Part shown: in pieces, positions 33,588 to 45,605 of the stretch
Layout: the number at the start of each line of letters is the position of its first letter
Numbering within the stretch: position 1 is the stretch's first letter
DNA from: Albizia julibrissin
Lineage: Eukaryota > Streptophyta > Magnoliopsida > Fabales > Fabaceae
Assembly (NCBI GenBank): GCA_037074505.1
Contig: CM073489.1
Coordinates: 37,075,058-37,139,057, forward strand
Length of the DNA stretch: 64,000 nt
Direction: 5' to 3'
The notes under the pieces: model-generated
The model's database searches: none
Seen by the model: only the letters and a program-made list of their open reading frames with translations
What the model was told of the DNA's origin: nothing
Translations under genes and position numbers: made by a program

Positions 33588-34507
33588 GGAGTGTTTGGAT
33601 GAACTTTTTGAGCTCTTTAAGCTCAATTCAAAAGTCATAAGCTTCTTAAGTCTATTGGGAGTGTTTGAGAGAAGCTTTTAATAAAAGAGCTTATGATTAA
33701 ATAAGCTCCTTTTAAAATAAGCTAAGAGGTGGAGCTTTTATATGGCTTATTACTATTATTTTTTAGGGAAAATTACACTGTGGTTCCAAGCAAATGAAAA
33801 TACGAAGAAATTGTCCCACGAAATCTCAAAATGAAAAATGGTCCCAACGAGTTGTTAATGGAGCATCATCAGGTTTTCAATTAACAACCTGCGGATACTC
33901 TATTAACAACTCTTTGGGACCATTTTTTTATTTTGCGACTTCGTTGGACCATTTCTTCGTATTTTTTCTTACTTGGGACCTCATTGTAATTTTTCCTATT
34001 TTTTATTCTTCTTCTCTCTCTCTCCTCCATTTGAGATCTCTGTTTGCTCCTCTATCCATCCATCCATCTCGTCTCATCTCCGCTCTCACTACCAATCTCA
34101 GAGCTCTCACTACCATATTCTTGTTCGTGCTTGACTTTTAGAAAAAATAACTAGAAAAAGCTAAACACGGAAGTTGTAAAGAAGCAGAAGGCAAACGAAG
34201 AGAATTGATAGAGTTAGACAAATGAGTAATAAAATGATTTCAGAGAAGAAGAAACGAGGAATCATCGCCAAATTTCCAAATATAATTTCTTCAATTTTCA
34301 TAAATTTTACAATTTTTTCTCTTAAATATCACAAAAGTCACTTATGAAAAAGTCAAACCAAACACCCTTCATTTTCATAAAAAGCACTTACCCAATCGCC
34401 AATCCAAACATAAATCATTTACACAATCTAACTTTTATCTAAAGCCACTTTTCTATAAATCAATTTTTAAATAAGCCACTTTTCCACCGCTCATTCAAAC
34501 ACACCCA
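33588..34507. mobile_element. hAT-like element nested in the Harbinger element
   Basis: Left GGGAGTGTTTGGATGAACTT and right end (CCACCGCTCATTCAAACACA) resemble the other hAT-like MITEs in the window, with AAGCTC and AAAAGCCACTTTT blocks. Exact ends are not certain; a second GGGAGTGTTTG at 33656 could be the true left end. Confidence 0.5.
33766..33996. mobile_element. Mutator-type MITE (231 bp) nested in the hAT-like element
   Basis: A near-palindrome with ends GGGAAAATTACACTGTGGTT and the inverse of GGAAAAATTACAATGAGGTC, and a perfect 9-bp duplication TATTTTTTA on each side (33757-33765, 33997-34005). The 115-codon frame at 33794 is its translation and not a gene. Confidence 0.85.
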
Positions 34508-34626
34508 TTACCATTGGGGATAATAATTATGTCCAATTCCTCTCTCCTGCTTTGTCCCTTTTCACTTTAACTTCTCTCTTTCCCTTTCTCAAAGTCATTT
34601 CCGTCTTCCCTACTCGGTGGTTTCTC

Positions 34627-35735
34627 GGAAGCAGATTTCCTCAGAAGCTTTTTTCTCCTCATCCCTCAGCGTCCTAAATCATGACCGTCAAGATGATCCA
34701 AAAGCTCCAAATGTGCCAAGTCATCAACCCATTAAAATTGAATCTGTCTTAGCATCTTCCCCGACAATCTTACAAAGGTAACATTACATTCATGTTCAAC
34801 CTTTAGCTTCTCTACCCTTTTCCGACTCCCAACCTTCAACTTTCAACGTCATCCAAGTTGGAAAATGCATAGGCACATCCACATCACCCATATATCTTCC
34901 AACTCACTATTTTGAGACAAAAGGAGATGAAAACAAAGTTCTCAAGGGGTTTAACCTTATTGATGGCAGCGTTGATGCAAATAACTTGGTTGGTGATGAT
35001 CAAACAAATGACCTGTCCAAAATTAATACTAATTAACAGGTTGTTGAACTTGATAATTAATTACTTGGTTTAATGATTTGGTTGCAGACTTTGGTAGTGA
35101 TGGCGGAAGTGATTAACAGAATAAGCACAGAGGAGAGGAAAGAGTTTGGGGTAGCACCAATGCAATATGACAGGTTTCTAGTAACATGGAATATTGATAC
35201 AATGCTCCAGAGGCAACTGAGTGGGGCATCCTAAGTTGGCTATCCAGCAATGGATCCAACCCCTTGATTGGTTGTTTTGGCCAAGCTAGTGCTAACATGG
35301 TTGATTTCCACCTTGCCTCTGTTTTTCTAGCACTCTACTCCGAACAAAACTAGCTCCACATCCAGGTTCTTAATTATATTCATTAATAGGTCAGTGGTCC
35401 AAATACAGTAGCAAATATTGATCAGAGCGGAGGCCTTGCATAAATTCCTAAAGATGATTAAATAAGAAAGGAGGAAGAGGATAAGCTATGAGAAATAGAG
35501 GTGGGACATTGAGGAAGAACAGCCATGGAAAGCTGGCAACACAGGAAAACATTAGGAGTGGAAAGAGGAGAGAGAAGCCGAAGGTTGAACGGGCAAGTTG
35601 AAGCCATACTGAGCAAAGATTCATTTTTTATTGCTTGATGACTTGGCGCATTTTGTTCTTTTGGATCATCTCAACGGATAAGATTTAGGACGCTGAGGGA
35701 TGAGGAGAAAAAAACTTCTGAGGCAATCCAGACCC
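34627..35735. mobile_element. Mutator-like element (1109 bp) nested in the Harbinger leader region
   Basis: Ends GGAAGCAGATTTCCTCAGAA and the inverse of GGGTCTGGATTGCCTCAGAA; inverted arms continue through a CCTCATCCCTCAGCGTCCTA block and, more diverged, for about 250 bp. A perfect 10-bp duplication GTGGTTTCTC lies on both sides (34617-34626, 35736-35745). The centre (34900-35560) has no recognised coding sequence; possible intron-like parts could be captured DNA. Confidence 0.85.
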
Positions 35736-35745
35736 GTGGTTTCTC

Positions 35746-37161
35746 CACTAGTTCTTTCAATTTCTCGTCTTCCCCTTTTCCATTCTCTTCCATATCTGAG
35801 GACTCCGCCGTTCATTTCAGCCGATTGCATCTTCCTTTTGATCTTGTTGCTCTCTTTCCCTTTTGTCGTCCGTTGATCCAGTAATGGTCGAAGCTTTTTG
35901 TTTCGGCGCCGAGTGTCGATGGGAAATCTTGTTCGTCAAGCCAGCTACGTGAAAGCTTGTTTTGCGCAGCTTGATAAGGTCTATGTCTTTTCTTCCCCAT
36001 TTCAAAAGTGGTCTTATTGCAGATCGGAAAAGGCGGCGGTGGTAGTGAGGTTCGGTTAAAGATTCTTCTCGCCGGTGACTTCCTACAAGTAAGCTTCTTC
36101 TCCCACATGTCTTTTAGTTGATGGTAATGGCATTATTGATTATGAACACATATGCAGCATATTTTCGTAGCTGGTACATCCAAGATGAGTGTTCGATGTG
36201 GTTGGTTTTTTGATCTAAACTTTAAAGAGCATGAACATCTTGATCTGTGTTTTTTATGATTCGTGTATTACTCAATCCCCTTTACGTGTTTTCCTTTTCC
36301 TGAAATGTAGTGACACTTATCAACTCCTGCATTTTCAGCAACGTATATAGTTAAAAGTTAACAAATGTTTGAATTGGATTTTTTCTTAAATTTTTGCAGT
36401 TAAGTGATTCTCTGTAGAATGAAAAACTGAAACTTAAACTAAAATCACGTTAGTCTGAAACCCTGCTATGGCCAGAAGAGACTATGAAGATGGATGAGTT
36501 GATTTTTTTTAAAAAAAGGGTTCTATCCTCTTATAGTAATAGCATTCCTTCGCCCAAAAAGGAAACAATTTTTTTCCTTTTACAAGGATAATGAAACTTC
36601 TCACTTGTACTATTGAGAAGATCACAGTAGGTGTAATGGGAATTATTCATGATCTGCTTTTTGTTAGATATGTTTTTATTCTGAAGTTAATCGTCGTTGG
36701 TCATTCTACTTTGTTCAACCCCTTAGGACAATTAAGCTTAAACGTGTGACATATCAAATCTATGTGTATATCTTGATATATTTTTTTATTTGCAATTCTA
36801 AGTTCCTCCTTGCATCTGAACATTATGAATGTGTTCATTATGTTCTGCACTGCCACAGATTATGCTTAATTTTGAGTCAATGTGATTGCCTTCTGAAATT
36901 GCCTGCTGTAATCAGATAGAAGAGATGGAGTTGGTCTACTACTTGTAACCCAAGTTGTAAAATCTGCTCAATTAGTTTTGACATTTGAGGTTAATATTAA
37001 GAGTCCATATTAGTGAAGGCTATATTAAGAGCGTAAAGTCTGTGGCATTTGAGGTTATTGGGTATTTATTTTTCCTTATGTCTATATGATTCTCTGGTTC
37101 ATTTTCTGCTTTGTGTGTAATCTATGCTTTGCGCATGTCATTAATGATAAATAATAAAGAT
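35746..37161. other. Leader and upstream part of the Harbinger Myb/SANT-like gene
   Basis: Pyrimidine-rich sequence before 36110 that reads like a 5' UTR and continues naturally from 34616 if the nested Mutator element is removed, then ~1 kb of intron-like AT-rich sequence. Frames on the minus strand at 35812-36108 are not supported. Confidence 0.4.
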
Positions 37162-38261
37162 ATGAGTAAGGATAAGGTGAAAGCTAGTTAGGATGTGAAA
37201 AGCACAAAAGTCTTCATTCAGTTGTGCTTAGAACAAGTTCAGAAATGAACACAAAGAAACACAAGCTTCAGTAAGGATGGGTGGAAAGCTATTTTGGATG
37301 GCTTCACTGCGAACACAGGCAGAGCGTACGAGAAGGGACTATTTTAAAATAAATATGATGCCCTTAGGAAGGAGTGGCAGCTGTGGGACAGGTTGTTACA
37401 TAAGACAGGGGTCGGATGGGATAGCAACAAGAACACCATTGTTGCCGATAATGATTGGTGGGACAAAAAAATAGCGGTTAGTAACTTGCTAGTATGAGCA
37501 TGGTTCAAGATTTCATCCTGACGTGGTATTATATAATAAATGTAATAACTTTAGTGATGGATGTATAAGAAGTTTTAGGGTATGAGAAATTTAGAAATAG
37601 AGGTTTACAACACCAAGAAGAATTAACCCAGTTGTTTTCCAATATGGCGGCCACGGGAACACAAAGTTAAGCACCTTCATCGTTGTCGCTTCCTACTGAG
37701 CCTATCTCTGACGATTATATATAAGAAGGTTCAGGAGATAGCGATGAAGTATTATGGTCACCAACTGGGCTGAGCGGCAGTTGAACTCATTTAGTTTCAT
37801 GAGCAACAGTAGAGGTAGTGCAGGGGAACAATGGCAAAGGCAAGGGAACCTCAAGTGGTGATAGAACATCCAGTTCATTAGGGGTGAGGAAGAGGGGTGC
37901 TTCAATGAAAAAGAAAGGGCCTACCTCCATGAAAATAGTCGACGCCTTAATAAGGATAGCTAATGCAAATGATGTCGATACGAAAGCTGCACGCGCTGAG
38001 AGGATTGCAGCCCGGGCTTAGGCGAAAGCTGCACGCGCCGAGAAGATGACCGCAAAAGCACAAGCTTATGAGATATCAATAGGCGGAGTGATGAGACACC
38101 TTAATCAAGTTTCAGAGGTTGTATGTGATGATGACTTTTATGCCAGATGTGTCCACCTCCTAATGAATCACTAACCTGCAAGGGAAATGTTTGTAGCAGT
38201 GAAGAATATGAGGGATAAACTTATGGTCTTTCTTAGGCACGAGTGTTATAGAAATCAATGA
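37162..38261 (+). pseudogene. Harbinger Myb/SANT-like DNA-binding protein, broken
   Basis: The translation across stops gives a recognisable Myb/SANT-like domain (KDGWKAILDGFTANTGRAYE, then NKYDALRKEWQLWDRLLH, then GVGWDSNKNTIVADNDWWDK), followed by a linker and a C-terminal part rich in Lys and Ala. This is the partner protein that such elements use with the transposase to bind DNA. At least nine in-frame stops interrupt it, several of which look like C-to-T changes of CAA, CAG or CGA codons. A frame change or unspliced intron lies between ~37470 and ~37580. Confidence 0.85.
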
Positions 38262-38497
38262 GAATTTTAATAATGATGGTGGTTGTTTCTTAATGTAATG
38301 TAGTGTATGCATCATTGAATGTTATGTGTGTGGTTTTAATAACCCTATAATTGTTGTCCAGGTAATGATATGTGTGTGCTTTGAATGACTATGTGTATGT
38401 TGTTACGGTTATGTGATGTGGGTGGTTTGAATGACTTTATAATTATGTCAATACTGTTTTATAAATTTAATGTATATGTTCACAAGAATAAACAGGT

Positions 38498-39714
38498 ATG
38501 GACACCAAAATGACATTACTCTTGTTGGTGCATATTCTCAGCTTTTTTTTATGTAAACAACCGCAACATACCAATGAGTTCACAGGTGCTGCATGGGTGT
38601 GTGATATCTTACGCGGTAATTATGGCGGCTGTTATGATATGTTTAGAATGGAACTCAATGTCTTTTATGACCTTTGTTGTGAATTACAATGACATGGTTT
38701 AAGGGAATCTCATAACGTGGGTATTCATGAAATGGTTGTGATTTTTTTTAATACCGTTGGGCATACGTCATCGAGTAGACTACAACAAGAAAGATTTCAG
38801 CGCTCAAGCGAGACCATTCACAGGGCTATGCATTTTGTCTTAAAGGCATGTTGTCGTCTTGTAATAACCAACATCAAACCTCAAGATCCTGAATTTGAGA
38901 ACATTCACTCAAAGATACGCCTCAGCAATAGATACTGGCCTTTTTTAAAAAATGTTATTGGAGCAATTGATGACACACACATTCCATGTAAGGTCAAAGC
39001 AAGGGAGAAAACAAAATATATAAACAGAAAAGGATCGCAATGCAAAACGTGATGGCGGTTTGTAATTGGGATATGTGTTTCACCTTTGTACTGGCTGGTT
39101 AGGAATGTACAACACATGATGCTCGCTTATTTGATCATGCCGTGACAACTCCGGCAATGAATTTTCCACATCCACCTACAAGTATGCTTGTAATTCATAC
39201 AATTTCATTATTGTTAACTTCAAACGCCTATATTCGCATTAACCCTACTATTTGAACATATAAATATTATTTGGTGGATGCTAGCTACCTAACCTCGACT
39301 GGGTACCTTGGGCCTTACAGAAGCGAGCTTTACCATCTCCCTGAGTTTCAGAGGTCATCCAGACTTGAAAATGCCAATGAGACCTTCAATTACTTGCATT
39401 CAAGTCTTAGGTGCACTATAGAAAGAATAATTGGGGTTTGGAAGAACAAGTTTGAAATTTTACAGAAAATGCATAGCTACAACTTCCTGACACAGGTTAA
39501 AATTGTTTGTGCCATTATGGCTACACATAATTTCATTAGAAGAACATCTATTTTTAATCCTAACTTTCGACACCATGACCAAGAGGATATTGTGTGTGGC
39601 GACGACGACGATGATACTGCACAATCATCAACAATACCTTCATCAATTGCATCTTCACCAGACATGACTTCTCTTCGTAATTCTATAAGAGATCAAATCA
39701 TGAATTACACGTAA
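38498..39714 (+). pseudogene. Harbinger DDE transposase (DDE_Tnp_4 type), broken
   Basis: The start codon (MDTKMTLL) is at 38498. The helix-turn-helix-like region (FQRSSETIHRAMHFVL) is followed by the catalytic blocks: GAIDDTHIPC (first Asp), THDARLFDHA (second Asp) and IERIIGVWKNKF (Glu). Breaks: a TGA after CCELQ near 38690; a 1-base frame change near 39040, with the NVMAVCNWDMCFTFVLAG stretch in the new frame; a TAG replacing an expected Trp in that stretch; and a probable intron at ~39180-39268 whose acceptor is not obvious. The C-terminus, from YYLVDASYL on, is open to 39714. No functional transposase can be made from this copy. Confidence 0.9.
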
Positions 39715-40261
39715 GAGCATTAGTCATGTATTGTTTCTATGTTTTGACGTACTCTATTATTTTAATCAGTGAACTGTAACTTTATCCCTATTTTGACGTA
39801 TACAATTATTGACAAATCAGTTAAATGTCAGTGCATCCCTTCCATGAACTTATGTTTTTTGTTTCGTAGTACATAATTTTATATATTAATTATTTATGAA
39901 TGATTTTTCATTGTACAATTTATTAATATATATATTTCTATGTATGTATGTTTCTTTTATATATATATATATATACAATTTAGAATTTTTCGGGCAAATT
40001 TAAATAATTTTTGGTATTTATTGTTAAATTTTATGTTAAATAATACATAAAATATATATGTAATTATTACAAAAGATAATTTCTTTTTTAGTAATTTGAC
40101 CACTAAAAAAAGTGATTATCAACACAATACCCAAGCATTCTCATTTCATCGAAATCATTTTTTCCCATAATCTATTTTGCTCATAATCTATTAAAAAATC
40201 ATTTTTTTAACACTTTTTTTCTAAAAACTATTCTCAAAAATTAAATCTAAACACACTCTTA

Positions 40262-41906
40262 ATTAATCTCCCTGTTTCTTTTCTGACCATGGCCTTAAGC
40301 TCCCTGTAGGCTATAAAGCTGTATATTTGAATGTGTGAGATTTTCTTTTTTGTTGTTTTTGGAGCCCTTTTTTATCGCAAAAAAAGATAGTGATTGGATA
40401 GAGCGAAATACTATAATTGAATAAAATGTCTCACTGTAAATTTGTTTAGTATGATGATTGCACTAAAAAAAAGTAATCATTTAGTCCTAAATTAGTCATC
40501 AAATTATAATTATAATTTCATTCATGAACTATGGATTTTTTTTAAATCACCCATTTACTTTAATATTAGTAGTACCATTTATTTCGCGTGGCTAATAAAA
40601 GAAATAAATGAATGATGAATCGGTTTGGAGTTTGATCTCGACCCAGAATCATAGAAAAAAGTTTACATTCGAAATAAAAAATTATACGGATAATTTTTTT
40701 AGTGAAAATTTTATATAAAGTCACTTAAAATAGGAAAATTATAAATCAAGTTGTTAAATTCAACAATTCCCTAATTAAGTCATTAACCTAATTTAAGATT
40801 TCAAAATTTTGGTAAAATGACTTTAATGCCCTCCCTCTTTAAAGAATTTCATTTACTTTATAACTTAGATTTTTCAATATATATCAATGTTAATACTTAA
40901 TATAATAAAATATCCTATAGTTTAACTTTAAATATATTAACTAGAATCGTAAGAAAAAAAAAGGTACAGCAAGGAGTTCATTTTATTTAATTGATTTTTT
41001 TTTCAAAAATTTTATAATATATATCAATATAAAAAATATTTTCTAATAAATATATTATGTATAAATTTTACTATAGTTGTTTCATATATAAAGTTTTCTT
41101 TAAGTTATATATTCTACTATGTAAAGCATTTTATGAAATTTTAAGTAAACTTCACCTAAAATATAAATTTTAAGTATATTTAATATGTTTTTAACTAACA
41201 TATTAACAAAATTTTTTTTGGGGCCAAAAACTAACATATTAACAATTGAAAATAACTTTTTACATAAAAACTCGCATTTATTGTTAGGGGAAATTATTCA
41301 AATCTTATTTAGATTAAAGGTGGTAAAATTTAAATTTATTTTTGCAAACATAAGTTTAAAAAAAAACTCACGCTTATTTTTTTCTTGTTTTGTATCATTA
41401 ATATCAGTTAGTTGATTTTTCAACTAAATCATTTAATTATTTAATTAATATCAATGATACTGTTGTGATATGTGTAAGCTTTCCTTTTTTTGTTTGAATT
41501 ATTCTTGATGACCCTTTTAGAATATAAAAAACTTCCTCTGATTTAGAAATCATAATATACAGGGTAATATAGTCATAGAGTAATAAAACTCTTTTAAATG
41601 AGGCGAGAATAGAGGAGAAGACATTAAATCAATTTTACTCATATTTTGAATCATAAATTATGTTAATGATCTAATTAAGAATTTATTGAATTTACCAACT
41701 TAATTTAAATTTTTTCTGTTTTAAGTAACTTTATATAAGATGTTTCTATTTTTTTAAGTGAGGCGGACAACAAAATAAAAAAAAAAAAGCTCTTGATGGT
41801 GAGGAGCATGTGTGAGTCGGCATGCAAGTTCGCCCATTGATGGGACATTTTCCAACCCCTTCTTCCTGTAATAACAGAACAAGTAATGTATATATCATTT
41901 ATGTTG
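40262..41906. other. AT-rich intergenic DNA
   Basis: No gene recognised. Long A/T runs and short palindromic stretches; a 76-codon frame at 41185 has no support. Confidence 0.5.
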
Positions 41907-42054
41907 GTGTTTGTTTGGAATCACTTTTTGAATCTCTAAAATGTTTATTTATGTAAGTAGAGATAAAATTTATCTCACATACTTACCTCATATACCGTAA
42001 ATCATAATTGAAAAATTATTTTTAAATATTTCAATCACTTTTCTAAATAAACAC
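41907..42054 (+). repeat. R1 dispersed repeat, copy 8
   Basis: Here the ends are clearest: GTGTTTGTTTGGAA on the left and the inverse of GTGTTTATTTAGAA on the right. The core has GTAGAGATAAAAT and CCGTAAATCATAATTGAAAA. Confidence 0.75.
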
Positions 42055-42117
42055 AATGTGATTAACTGAAATACTGAACCAAGATGACTTTTAAAGTCAC
42101 AAACTTGCAACTTCTGG

Positions 42118-42690
42118 CATTGAATGAAAAATCGGATCGAACTGGCTAGTTTAACCGGTCTAACTGGTGACCGGTCTGTGGTACGGTCCGGTTAATGAGT
42201 TCGACCAGTACGGTTTGAACCGGTAAAACCGGTGGTTCGACCAGTCAACCGATTTTTACCTTTTTTTTAGAATTACATTTTTTTATTCATTTAACTACTA
42301 TGTCATGCTATTTTTGAGGGAAAAACGAAAGTTTGAAGATTAAGATGAAGAGAAAAGTAGGTAAAGAAATAAAAAATCTAAAAAAAAGAATATTTTGAGG
42401 AGATATAATAATTAATTAATTATATCAAATGAGATATCATTGCATAAATATAGGCACCATAACTAATACTAATAGATTTTAAGCATTTTTTGTCTAAAGA
42501 TATTTATTTTTATCTATATAAATTTTAAAATATATTAATATATATATTTCCACTAATAAATTATAATATTTTAATATGAACGATCCAACCCCGATTGAAC
42601 CATTGAACATGTACTGTAATCGGTTCATTACCCGATCTAGTTTTTTATTCATTTCCGGTTATATTTTGTGGAGCCCGAGCAATGAAAATT
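42118..42690. repeat. CCGGTT-rich repeat with inverted ends
   Basis: The left part is dense in ACCGGT, CGGTTTGAACCGGT and GTTCGACCAGT motifs. The right part near 42580-42660 has inverted relatives (GATTGAACCATTGAACATG, AATCGGTTCATTACCC). Similar plant repeats are non-autonomous transposons. A smaller fragment lies around 62120-62230. Confidence 0.55.
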
Positions 42691-43413
42691 CAGCCAAACC
42701 AATTAAAACATAATCCCAAAAAAGAAGGTCGAATATTTTATACAATGTAGAAACCGATTAGATTGGTTTGATTCTTAGTGCCACTGTTTAACAGAATTAA
42801 CGTGTTGTTTTTATTTTAACGCTTCCTGTTGGAGTTAAAAAATTTAGTTAGCCTGCGTACTGCTTTGATAGATATATCCATATTCATATATTGCAAAGGT
42901 CAAAAAGGCATCAATTTGATAACAAATCAAAACGAGTTGATCCAAATTCACACAAAATCATCCAATTCAGTGTATGTAGATAGTTGGTTATATGTGAATA
43001 CGTAATTAAGGGTCAAGGTGTAGTAATGAGGTTTTATTTAAAAGGTATTTGACACAAATAAATTTTGAAAATGGTAAAAATAATAAAGGATAATTAAAAC
43101 TGGTGTAAATTTAACAAAGTCGTTAAATTTGTTTTATTAACGTCGTTAAGTCAAATTTAACGTTTTTTGTTAAATTTGTATCAGTTTTAATTGTCTATTG
43201 TTAGTTTTACCCATTCCAAAACTTATTTATGTCAGATGCTTCTTAAAAAAACTTGATTGTTAAATTTATATCTTAACTTAATATTATTATAAGAATAAAT
43301 AGTAGTTGGTACTTGGTAGTGCCAAAGTCTTGCAAAGAAATGTGTTAAATGATCCCTTTAGAGAATGAATATTATTGATCATGATTACTACTGTATTTTT
43401 GTAGATTAAAAGT

Positions 43414-43557
43414 ATGTTTGGTTAGACGATTGAAATGTTTATAAGTGTTTATACACATAAGTCGATGCAACATTTATCTTACATACTTACTTCATATACT
43501 CTAAATTATGATTGAAAAGTTGCTTTTAAAGACTCTAATCACTATTTCAAACAAACA
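43414..43557 (+). repeat. R1 dispersed repeat, copy 9
   Basis: TATGTTTGGTTAG start, CATAAGTCGATG and AAATTATGATTGAAAA core blocks, ATTTCAAACAAACA end. Confidence 0.65.
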
Positions 43558-45605
43558 TTAAGCCAATGACATGTGTATAGCTTCTTATTACACCTGTAAT
43601 CTCACTCACTTAATGACTCAGCTAACCATACATGGTTCAATTACAACAAACTTTCTTAACCATATAACAGAATACTAATTACTCTATCAGGTAGGTAATG
43701 AGGAATTGTTGTCTGGGAAAAATGTGCAATTAAAATATAAGTTGATTGCGACGAACGCTCGAGTCAAACGCACTTAGGATTTTTGACTAATCAAAGCAAC
43801 ATTTTCAATGGTCGTACCAACTGGACAAATATTGTGTGCAGTTATGCACAATTTAACATCTTAAAATACTAGTTACTTCTTCTTTTTTTTTTTAACAGAA
43901 AATACTAGTTACTTCTGTTAAAGTTTTTTTTGACATCCCACTTTTGTAAAATTATCTCTTTAAGTGAAATAGATCGCCTTTGCTCTTAAAATCAACCAAT
44001 TTCTAATAATTTGTAATCAGGGGCCGTCGGAAGCTTAATTTGACAATGGAAGCAGTTTTTTGTTTTTGTTTTTAAATTAGAGGCAGTTAAACTATTTCAC
44101 TATAAAACTTACTTTCATAAGAGCTTCGGTAAATTTCAGAATAATTACCATTTTAAGGTTTTAATTATTTTTTTGTGTGCCAAAAATATTAATGTGAGGG
44201 CGTACGGATTTAAGCAGTATTTTTCTCTTATTCACCCTATTATCTATTAAACGATCGATCACACTGATAGTTGAGGCAGGGGTAAACACAAATCTGAACA
44301 TTCCAAAACATCCTGACTAGACATGAAAAAGAAATGTATCTGCAGTGTTATTTGGGTTAACAAATAAATATAAAGATCTTCCGGCGGCCAAAATAAAATT
44401 TAATGATGTTTCCTTAAATTTAAATGAAATCAAATCAAATTATAGGGATAATAATACCATTAAAAGACTTTTAAAATATTTAAATTCTTAATCAGGTCTC
44501 TAAATTTAAAAAATTCTATATCAGGATAAGTAACTCAATTTAGAATTTTAGAATTGAGTAATATTATTTATATAGCATCTTGGTCCTTCTTCAATCATTT
44601 TTTTTTACTTGATAGTTGTTTAATTTCAATTCTTTATTCTTTTCCAACTTCCTTTGACCTCGTTCTCTCCTCCATTCCTCTCTCCTCCTCCTCTCTCTCT
44701 GTTTTTGTCTCATTTGAATATGTTTGAATTGTTAACATATAATAAAATGCGTGTTTGAGAAACAACGAGCCAAAATGCTTGAGAAAATAGAGGCATTGAA
44801 AAATCTAAATGAGTGTGTGTATTTTTTATAATCTAGCTCTACGTTCTTTGATTCCGACTCCACATTATGCTTAGAAAATTTCGGTCCACTTGGCATTGGC
44901 TTTACCGAATCGTTTTCAAACCACCGCTTCCCTGAACTATTAGGAATCCACATCAAATTTAAAGGGATGGCCAAGAGAAATACTAAATTGGTGTAGTTTC
45001 ACCCCATTTTTAGAACTCAAATGTATTTGAATTTACGACATGTGTCCCAGTTACAAACAAAAGCCAAATCCACTTATTGTAAATTGAATTGACTAATTTT
45101 TTCTCTCCAAAAAACAGCAGAAATCACATAAACAAAATTAAGGAATCAAGCAAAATTTCCACCTTATGAAATCACAACTCATTATCAAAGCAAGAAGGAA
45201 AACTTAACTGAGCCTTGAGATAGAACTTGAAACAGAGGAGAGAGTGTCAGATGGAGAAGAATGAGATGAGAGGTAGAAGACAAAGAAAAGGAGTAAATTG
45301 GCATATAGGTAAAATCACTGAATTATAAAATTATGAATTTGGTTAGTTGTCTTGATTTATAATTTATTAAATTTAGAGACCTAATTCAAAATTTATGTAT
45401 TTCAAAAAACTGTTAATGGGATTTTCCCAAGAGTTTTTCCTTATCAAAAAATTTGCATACGCTGTCCTCATCAAGAAATTTGAAATAAGAAAACACATGT
45501 TTGTAATTTTCGAGTTATTAGATTGTCAAAGGAGAACCATAAAAAAAATCCAACGGCAGGAAATCCGCCAAAAGCAAGCAACCATTTAGGGTTCTAGAAG
45601 CAGCC
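43558..45605. other. Intergenic DNA before the DnaJ gene
   Basis: No gene seen. CT-rich run near 44640-44710. Frames at 44732 and 45395 are unsupported. Confidence 0.45.

Larger units (their letters stand above)
33403..40258 (+). mobile_element. PIF/Harbinger DNA transposon, dead, with nested insertions
   Basis: The termini are imperfect inverted repeats (left GTGAGTGTTTGGATGC, right the inverse of GAGTGTGTTTAGAT), flanked by TTA at 33400-33402 and 40259-40261, the 3-bp target duplication of this superfamily. It carries both expected genes on the plus strand, a Myb/SANT-like gene and a DDE transposase, both broken. Three other elements sit in its 5' part, so the unnested element would be about 4.8 kb. 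Confidence 0.85.

Noticed and set aside
33794..34141. A 115-codon plus-strand frame
   Set aside because: Most of it lies inside a 231-bp palindromic MITE with a perfect 9-bp duplication.
35812..36108. Two overlapping minus-strand frames
   Set aside because: They lie opposite leader-like sequence of the Harbinger Myb/SANT-like gene and have no recognised domain.
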